Origin: Mesobacillus selenatarsenatis SF-1
GTDB taxonomy: Bacteria > Bacillota > Bacilli > Bacillales > Cytobacillaceae
Assembly (NCBI RefSeq): GCF_000813125.1
Contig: NZ_BASE01000035.1
Location: forward strand, 37,916 to 101,915
DNA: 64,000 bases
Reading direction: 5' to 3'
This document shows, one piece after another, positions 58,333 to 64,000 of the stretch (positions within the stretch are counted from its first letter, which is position 1; each line of letters starts with the position of its first letter). A program made the translations under genes and the position numbers. The notes beneath the pieces are model-generated. The model was not told the DNA's origin, did not search any database, and worked only from the letters and a program-made list of their open reading frames with translations.

Positions 58333-59157
58333 ATGAAATTATACATATCAGTGGACATGGAAGGGATTACTGGTCTGGTTGACCATACCCATGTTGACAC
58401 TTCAAAGCACAATTACGAACGAGGCCGGAAAATCATGACTCAGGAAGCAAACTTTGTGATTGCGAAAGCATTTGAGACTGGCTGTCAGGAAGTCATCGTC
58501 AATGATAGTCACTCCAAGATGAACAACCTTTTAATAGAGGATCTTCATCCGGAAACACAGTTGATTACAGGAGATGTGAAACCATTTTCCATGGTTCAGG
58601 GATTGGATGAAAGCTTTGGTGGAGCAATTTTCGTCGGCTACCATTCAAGAGCTTCTATGAGCGGTGTGATGTCACATTCGATGATTTTCGGTGTACGTCA
58701 TATGTGGATTAATGACGTTCAAATAGGAGAGCTCGGTTTCAACGCTTATGTAGCAGGTCATTATGGAGTACCTGTCATCATGGTCGCGGGGGATGATGGA
58801 GCAGCCCGCGAAGCAGAGGCACTAATTCCTGGCATTACAAGCGCCGTCGTTAAACAGTCCATTTCAAGGTCTGCGGCAAAATCTCTAACACCAGTAAAAG
58901 CCGGTGAATTGCTTTCTGAAAAGACAGAATGGGCTATTAAGAATCTGGATAAAGTGAAACCGCTTACTCCCCCTGAGAACCCTGTGTTAAGAATTGAATT
59001 TGCCAACTATGGACAGGCAGAGTGGGCAAACTTGATGCCTGGAACAGAAATTGAAGAAGGGACCACTATTGTCCGCTACCAGGCTAAGAACATTCTAGAA
59101 GCCTATCAAGCTATGCTTGTGATGACAGAACTCGCAATGAGGACGACTTTCTCATAG
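58333..59157 (+). CDS. dppA: D-aminopeptidase DppA
   Basis: A 274-residue zinc D-aminopeptidase, known to form a decamer in Bacillus subtilis. All the metal ligands are at the expected positions: Asp8 and Glu10 (VDMEG), His60 (NDSH), His104 (VGYHSR) and Glu133 (IGELGFN). His115 (GVMSH) is the likely catalytic residue. The enzyme hydrolyses D-Ala-containing peptides. It is the first gene of dppABCDE, with AAGTTGGGTG ahead of the ATG, and a CodY-like box just upstream. Confidence 0.95.
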   Translation: MKLYISVDMEGITGLVDHTHVDTSKHNYERGRKIMTQEANFVIAKAFETGCQEVIVNDSHSKMNNLLIEDLHPETQLITGDVKPFSMVQGLDESFGGAIFVGYHSRASMSGVMSHSMIFGVRHMWINDVQIGELGFNAYVAGHYGVPVIMVAGDDGAAREAEALIPGITSAVVKQSISRSAAKSLTPVKAGELLSEKTEWAIKNLDKVKPLTPPENPVLRIEFANYGQAEWANLMPGTEIEEGTTIVRYQAKNILEAYQAMLVMTELAMRTTFS

Positions 59158-59213
59158 AATATTTTTCATTCACCTTAAGAACTGACATAAAGACATGATA
59201 AGGATGTGAGTTA

Positions 59214-60146
59214 ATGCTCCATTACATACTTAAACGACTGGGCTCGATGGCGGTTACCCTGCTGGTGATCATCACACTGACCTTCTTCTTGATGCACTCA
59301 ATTCCTGGTTCTCCTTTTAACGAAGAGCGGGCGACGAGTGAAGCAGTCCAAAAGAACCTTGAAAGTTTCTATCATTTGGATGAGCCTTTATACGTTCAAT
59401 ACTTTATATACTTAAAATCTGTCGCGACATTCGATTTTGGACCCTCTATCAAAAAGTCCTCACAGACTGTAAACGAAATGCTTGGAAGAGGATTCCCTGT
59501 TTCATTTGAACTGGGGATGATCACGCTGATCGTCGCGATTTTTTCTGGCATTCTTCTGGGAATCATTGCGGCACTTCGCCATAATGGCTTGATTGATTAT
59601 CTTGCGATGACAGTTGCGGTAGTCGGTATTTCGGTTCCGAACTTTGTAATGGCAACCCTATTGATCCAGCAGTTAGCTGTAACCTGGGGGATTCTTCCGG
59701 TTGCTACCTGGACGAGTCCGAAGCATATGATTCTGCCGACTCTGGCACTTGCTACCGGGCCTATGGCAATCATCGCACGTTTGACGAGATCGAGCATGCT
59801 CGAAGTCATGACACAAGACTACATACGGACAGCAAAGGCAAAAGGGCTGTCACCTGTGAAAATCGTCTTCAAACATGCTTTAAAGAATGCATTACTGCCA
59901 GTTGTCACGATTCTTGGCTCATTGGCAGCTAGTATACTCACAGGAACTTTCGTAATTGAAAAGATCTTTGCGATTCCAGGCATGGGCAAGTACTTTGTCG
60001 AAAGCATCAACCAGCGTGACTATCCTGTCATAATGGGAACAACGATTTTTTACAGTACAGTATTGATTATGATGCTTTTCCTTGTAGACCTCGCTTATGG
60101 CATTCTTGATCCAAGGATCAAGCTTCATAAAAAGGAGGGAAAATGA
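59214..60146 (+). CDS. dppB: Dipeptide ABC transporter permease DppB
   Basis: A 310-residue permease with six helices of the OppB/DppB type. Motifs include the N-terminal YILKRLGSMAVTLLVIITLTFF, the EAA-type loop YIRTAKAKGLSPVKIVFKHALKNALLP (about 204-230) and GMGKYFVESINQRDYPVI. With DppC it forms the channel for dipeptides. It follows dppA by 56 bases and overlaps dppC by 4 bases. Confidence 0.94.
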   Translation: MLHYILKRLGSMAVTLLVIITLTFFLMHSIPGSPFNEERATSEAVQKNLESFYHLDEPLYVQYFIYLKSVATFDFGPSIKKSSQTVNEMLGRGFPVSFELGMITLIVAIFSGILLGIIAALRHNGLIDYLAMTVAVVGISVPNFVMATLLIQQLAVTWGILPVATWTSPKHMILPTLALATGPMAIIARLTRSSMLEVMTQDYIRTAKAKGLSPVKIVFKHALKNALLPVVTILGSLAASILTGTFVIEKIFAIPGMGKYFVESINQRDYPVIMGTTIFYSTVLIMMLFLVDLAYGILDPRIKLHKKEGK

Positions 60147-61099
60147 TGGCTCTGCGCAAACATCAGGAACCACCAGAAGTACCGTCAATTCCTGACGACT
60201 GGTTCGTTCCTATAGAAAAAAGTGACTCGGAAGCAGAAGCTGTTGTCAGGCCTAGCCTGTCGTATTGGCAGGATGCATGGAGACGCCTCCTGAAAAACAA
60301 GCTGGCCATGATGGGGTTATTCTTCTTATCTGTTTTGACATTCATGGCGATTTTCGGGCCTATCATTTCGCCACACACTGTTGACCATCAGGATTTGGTC
60401 AATCAAAATCTTCCGCCGTCAAGCGAGCATTGGTTTGGAACCGATGAACTCGGGCGCGACGTATTTACCCGGACTTGGTATGGCGCACGTATATCTTTAT
60501 TCGTTGGCATTGCTGCAGCGTTGATCGATTTTCTAATTGGAGTCATTTATGGCGGGATTGCAGGTTATAAAGGCGGCAGGACAGACCATTTCATGATGAG
60601 AATCATAGAGGTTCTTTATGGGCTTCCATATTTGCTTGTAGTTATTTTAATCAGTGTAGTGATGGGGCCTAGCCTTGCAACAATCATTTTCGCACTGACG
60701 ATTACCGGATGGATAGGGATGGCGCGGATAGTCCGCGGTCAAGTCCTGCAGATCAAGAACTACGAATACGTTTTGGCATCTAAAACATTTGGAACGAAAA
60801 CAGCAAGGATCATCCGCAAAAATCTGCTGCCAAATACGATGGGACCGATCATTGTGCAAATAACACTTTCCGTCCCATCTGCTATCTTTGCTGAGGCATT
60901 CCTTAGCTTCCTTGGTTTGGGAATCCAGGCACCGCTTGCGAGCTGGGGATCAATGGCAAGTGATGCTTTGCCGGTTATTTTATCAGGTGACTGGTGGAGG
61001 CTGTTTTTCCCGGCATTCTTCATTTCAATGACAATGTTTTCGTTTAACGTTTTAGGTGATGGGCTTCAGGATGCACTTGACCCGAAGCTAAGGAGGTAG
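60143..61099 (+). CDS. dppC: Dipeptide ABC transporter permease DppC
   Basis: A 318-residue permease. A charged N-terminal region (about 1-45) precedes the first helix, and the family segment WFGTDELGRDVFTRTWYGARISL (about 94-116) is complete. The coupling loop is YVLASKTFGTKTARIIRKNLLPNT (about 209-232). It overlaps dppB (ATGA) and is followed 5 bases later by dppD. A second ATG at codon 2 is equally usable. Confidence 0.94.
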   Translation: MMALRKHQEPPEVPSIPDDWFVPIEKSDSEAEAVVRPSLSYWQDAWRRLLKNKLAMMGLFFLSVLTFMAIFGPIISPHTVDHQDLVNQNLPPSSEHWFGTDELGRDVFTRTWYGARISLFVGIAAALIDFLIGVIYGGIAGYKGGRTDHFMMRIIEVLYGLPYLLVVILISVVMGPSLATIIFALTITGWIGMARIVRGQVLQIKNYEYVLASKTFGTKTARIIRKNLLPNTMGPIIVQITLSVPSAIFAEAFLSFLGLGIQAPLASWGSMASDALPVILSGDWWRLFFPAFFISMTMFSFNVLGDGLQDALDPKLRR

Positions 61100-61104
61100 G
61101 CAAC

Positions 61105-62100
61105 ATGGAAAAAGTACTTGAAGTAAAGGACCTTCATGTTTCATTCAAGACGTACGGGGGTGAGGTTAAGGCTGTCCGTGGAGTCACTTTTGATTTACAT
61201 AAAGGGGAAACTTTAGCGATTGTTGGGGAGTCTGGTTGCGGGAAGAGCGTGACTTCACAAAGTATCATGAGATTGATTCCGGAACCACCCGGTAGGTTTG
61301 ATGGTGGCTCCATCGTTTTTAAAGAGAAGGATCTGACGAAACTGAAGGATTCTGAGATGCGAAAAATTCGCGGTTCTGATATATCAATGATTTTCCAGGA
61401 TCCGATGACAGCATTGAATCCGACTTTGACAATCGGGGATCAGCTGACCGAAGGAATTCTCCAGCACATGAACCTGTCAAAGGAGCAGGCCAAGAAAGTA
61501 GCAGTACAGATGCTTGATCTGGTAGGAATACCGAGTCCACAAGTCCGCCTGAAACAATACCCTCATCAATTCAGCGGCGGTATGAGGCAAAGGATTGTTA
61601 TTGCCATGGCGCTAGTCTGCCAGCCTGAAGTTTTAATTGCGGATGAGCCGACAACAGCGCTTGACGTGACAATCCAGGCACAGATTTTAGAATTGTTCCG
61701 TGATATCCAGAAAAAAACAGGTGTCTCGATTATCCTGATAACCCATGATTTAGGGGTTGTTGCACAAGTCGCAGATCGGATCGCGGTCATGTATGCTGGT
61801 AAAATCGTCGAAACAGGTACAAGGAGAGAGGTTTTTTACAATCCACAGCATCCATATACGAAAGGGTTATTGAACTCTGTTCCGCGTTTGGATGTGGATG
61901 GTGCTGAGCTGATACCTATCGCCGGGACTCCGCCTGATTTATTCTCTCCGCCAGTTGGATGTCCGTTTACAGCCCGGTGCCCATATGCAATGGAGGTCTG
62001 TGACAAAGTCTACCCTTCAGCAACAAAGCTTTCCGACAGCCACGGTGTGGACTGCTGGCTACAGGATGAGCGAGCGCAAAAATTGCTTGCAAACAGATAG
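61105..62100 (+). CDS. dppD: Dipeptide ABC transporter ATPase DppD
   Basis: A 331-residue ATPase. Walker A is GESGCGKS (about 38-45), the signature FSGGMRQRIVIAMAL near 152-166, and Walker B VLIADEPTTALD. The C-terminal oligopeptide-transporter extension contains a Cys cluster (GCPFTARCPYAMEVC and DCWLQ), the usual iron-sulfur-like motif of the family. As in the Bacillus subtilis operon there is a single ATPase gene, with no dppF next to it. Confidence 0.94.
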   Translation: MEKVLEVKDLHVSFKTYGGEVKAVRGVTFDLHKGETLAIVGESGCGKSVTSQSIMRLIPEPPGRFDGGSIVFKEKDLTKLKDSEMRKIRGSDISMIFQDPMTALNPTLTIGDQLTEGILQHMNLSKEQAKKVAVQMLDLVGIPSPQVRLKQYPHQFSGGMRQRIVIAMALVCQPEVLIADEPTTALDVTIQAQILELFRDIQKKTGVSIILITHDLGVVAQVADRIAVMYAGKIVETGTRREVFYNPQHPYTKGLLNSVPRLDVDGAELIPIAGTPPDLFSPPVGCPFTARCPYAMEVCDKVYPSATKLSDSHGVDCWLQDERAQKLLANR

Positions 62101-62160
62101 TGTTCAAACAGGCTAATGCCTTTTTGATATAATTTTAAGTCAACATAAGGGGGGAACAGA

Positions 62161-63786
62161 GTGAAAAAGTTATTAACCATGCTCATGGCAGCAATGCTTG
62201 TGTTCACGATGGCTGCATGTACCGCCAACGATAATGCAGGGAAAGAAAAAGATGGAAACGACAGTGGGGAAAAAGGAGAGGAAAAGGTCCTTTATCTAAA
62301 CAATGGTCAGGAACCAACATCATTTGACCCGCCAATAGGTTTCGATTCTGCATCTTGGAACGCTTTGAACAATCTGATGGAAGGTCTTACGCGACTAGGT
62401 AAAGATCATCAGCCAGAAGCTGCAACTGCAGAAAAGTGGGATGTATCTGAAGATGGAAAGACATACACATTCCACATTCGTGAAGATGCTAAATGGTCCA
62501 ACGGTGACGCTGTAACAGCAAAAGATTTCGAATTCGCCTGGAAGCGTCTTTTGGATCCAACAACTGGATCAGCTGCTGCTTTCCTCGGTTATTTCATTGA
62601 AGGCGGAGAGGAATTCAACAGCGGAGAGGGTTCTGCTGACAATGTAAAAGTAAAAGCAGTAGATGACAAGACGTTTGAAGTTACTTTAACAAGTCCACAG
62701 GCATATTTCTTAAGTGTCATTGCCAATCCGGCATTCTTCCCGATCAACGAAAAGGTAGCGAAAGAAAATCCAGAATGGTTCTCTGAAGCTGACTCATTCG
62801 TAGGTAACGGACCATTTAACCTTGGAAGCTGGGAGCATGACACAAAATTCGTCATGGAAAAGAATGACCAGTATTGGGACGCTGAAAACGTAAACCTTGA
62901 CCGAGTTGAATGGGCGATCGTAGACGACACAAACACTGAATATCAAATGTATCAAGCTGGGGATCTGGATGTTTCCGATGTACCTGCTGAATTAAGTGAT
63001 AAGTTGTTTGAAGAAGGTAAGGTACAGGTTGAAGATCAGGCAGGAGATTATTTCTACCGCTTCAATGTTACTAAAGAACCGTTCCAGAATGTAAATATCC
63101 GTAAAGCCTTTGCACTTGCTGTTGACCAGCAAAAAATCGTTGACTTTGTTACAAAGAACAAAGAAAAAGCTGCATATGGATTTGTTTCTCCAGGATTCCA
63201 GGATCCTTCAGGCAAGGATTTCCGTGAAGTAAATGGAGATTTCAATAAAACTGATGTAGAAGAAGCGAAAGCACTGTTGGAAAAGGGAATGGAAGAAGAA
63301 GGTTACACTGAACTTCCTGAAGTTACTCTGACATATAGTACAAGTGATGTACACAAAAAGATCGCTGAAGCTTTACAGCAAATGTTCAAAGAAAACTTAG
63401 GTGTTGAAGTCAAGCTTGCGAACATGGAATGGAACGTATTCGCGGAGGAACAGAAAGCACTAAAGCACCAGGTTTCCCGCAGTTCATTCCTTGCTGACTA
63501 TGCAGATCCAATCAACTTCCTGGAAAACTTCCAGACTGGCCACTCCATGAACCGTACTGGATGGGGCAATCCGAAGTATGATGAGCTTATTCAACAAGCA
63601 AAAAATGAATCTGACGAAGCAAAACGTTTTGAATTAATGTATGAGGCAGAGAAGATTTTGTTTGAAGAAGCACCAATCTTCACTGTTCACTTCTACAACC
63701 AAGTTTATCTTCAAAATGAAGCTGTAACTGATGTTGTACGCCATCCGGTAGGATACCTTGAATTAAAGTGGGCAGATAAGAAGTAA
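62161..63786 (+). CDS. dppE: Dipeptide-binding lipoprotein DppE
   Basis: A 541-residue extracellular substrate-binding lipoprotein. The signal sequence MKKLLTMLMAAMLVFTMAAC ends in the lipobox AAC with Cys20, followed by an acidic Asn/Gly/Lys linker. The SBP family 5 motif is AEKWDVSEDGKTYTFHIREDAKWSNGD (about 98-124). It delivers peptides to DppBC; in Bacillus subtilis the Dpp system takes up dipeptides, and the family also takes murein tripeptides. It is the last gene of the operon, with AAGGGGGG ahead of the start. Confidence 0.93.
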   Translation: MKKLLTMLMAAMLVFTMAACTANDNAGKEKDGNDSGEKGEEKVLYLNNGQEPTSFDPPIGFDSASWNALNNLMEGLTRLGKDHQPEAATAEKWDVSEDGKTYTFHIREDAKWSNGDAVTAKDFEFAWKRLLDPTTGSAAAFLGYFIEGGEEFNSGEGSADNVKVKAVDDKTFEVTLTSPQAYFLSVIANPAFFPINEKVAKENPEWFSEADSFVGNGPFNLGSWEHDTKFVMEKNDQYWDAENVNLDRVEWAIVDDTNTEYQMYQAGDLDVSDVPAELSDKLFEEGKVQVEDQAGDYFYRFNVTKEPFQNVNIRKAFALAVDQQKIVDFVTKNKEKAAYGFVSPGFQDPSGKDFREVNGDFNKTDVEEAKALLEKGMEEEGYTELPEVTLTYSTSDVHKKIAEALQQMFKENLGVEVKLANMEWNVFAEEQKALKHQVSRSSFLADYADPINFLENFQTGHSMNRTGWGNPKYDELIQQAKNESDEAKRFELMYEAEKILFEEAPIFTVHFYNQVYLQNEAVTDVVRHPVGYLELKWADKK

Positions 63787-63794
63787 AATTTCAA

Positions 63795-63829
63795 GAAAGA
63801 GGTGTTCACCTTGGAACACCTCTTTTTTA
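63795..63829 (+). terminator. Terminator of the dpp operon
   Basis: AAAGAGGTGTTC and GAACACCTCTTT form a 12-bp stem followed by TTT. Confidence 0.88.
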
Positions 63830-63881
63830 CTAGTACATACTATTTGAAAATATCCTTAATACATATGAATCTTTTTTTTGC

Positions 63882-64000
63882 GGCAAAGCAGGCCTGTTGC
63901 TTTTACCTAGAATGGTTTGGCAACTGAATCTCGGGAAGAGCAGGGTATCTGCTTTTACCCAAAATGATCCATCAACTGCATTTGGGGCAAAGCAAGACAG
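63882..64000. repeat. 52-base tandem repeat running off the window
   Basis: At least 2.3 units with a 52-base period. GCTTTTACC recurs at 63899 and 63951, and a (A/G)AGCA(G/A)G core recurs at 63888, 63940 and 63992. CAACTG, then GGG(A/C)A(A/G)AGCA, are shared. Units are imperfect (about 70-75 percent by eye). There is no coding frame. It continues past the right edge. Confidence 0.75.

Noticed and set aside
63882..64000. Tandem repeats read as a CRISPR array
   Set aside because: Units are 52 bases and imperfect throughout, with no fixed short repeat plus unique spacer, and no cas gene is in the window.

Overview
The window comes from a low-GC, endospore-forming Bacillaceae chromosome. Strong AGGAGG-type ribosome binding sites, frequent TTG and GTG starts, dppABCDE, des-desKR, pssA and a preQ1-controlled queCDE operon all point to the Bacillus/Mesobacillus/Cytobacillus group. 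No tRNA, rRNA, insertion sequence, CRISPR array or prophage block was found. Most of it is ordinary core chromosome, with a few small accessory islands.

Left part (1-10.5 kb). It starts with a DUF454 membrane protein. Next is an MhqR-type quinone/electrophile-response operon with a textbook promoter and MhqR box, made of a ring-cleaving dioxygenase/glyoxalase gene that carries an apparent 1-base frameshift near its start, plus an MhqD-like hydrolase. Then come an aspartate racemase, a cyclic-phosphate receiver-like protein, an FAD monooxygenase, a MazG-like protein, a methyltransferase, an aldo/keto reductase, a PaaI-like thioesterase, a lipoprotein, a nucleotidyltransferase and two tandem paralogous membrane proteins.

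Central highlight (10.6-17.6 kb). This is a compact Mn(II)-oxidase (mnx) cluster. A 1227-residue six-cupredoxin multicopper oxidase (MnxG) is preceded by small MnxE- and MnxF-like proteins and by a 254-residue protein in the position of mnxD. It is followed by an overlapping 297-residue lysine-rich protein, and then by a convergent Cys/His-rich protein. In related marine Bacillus spores the MnxE/F/G complex makes MnO2 on the exosporium. By eye, the accessory proteins share one small beta-barrel pattern; two of them share the word NFGETVA.

Middle part (17.7-38.7 kb). It holds the preQ1 riboswitch with queC-queD-queE and a YhhQ-type transporter, an orphan pair of Opp-like permeases, an SDR, a lone helicase-loader-like gene, the membrane-fluidity system des/desK/desR with twin DesR-like dyads, a GIY-YIG-like protein, a thermolysin-family protease and a DEAD-box helicase. 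After these come several small genes, a LacI regulator and oligo-1,6-glucosidase pair with two identical operators, and an SDR overlapping a QueA paralogue.

Right part (38.7-64 kb). It holds DUF2062, pssA, a sigma-B-type csbD, PduL, an unusual fusion of a helix-turn-helix with a degenerate F1-ATPase beta-like domain, a diguanylate cyclase, DUF3231 and AbrB-family proteins, GDPD, a MerR-headed protein with 18-residue coiled-coil repeats, aspA, a PadR/MFS pair, a Cof phosphatase, CoA pyrophosphatase and the dppABCDE dipeptide operon with a CodY-like box. The window ends in a 52-bp tandem repeat. Three dispersed intergenic repeat families are present, one of them abutting the mnx operon.
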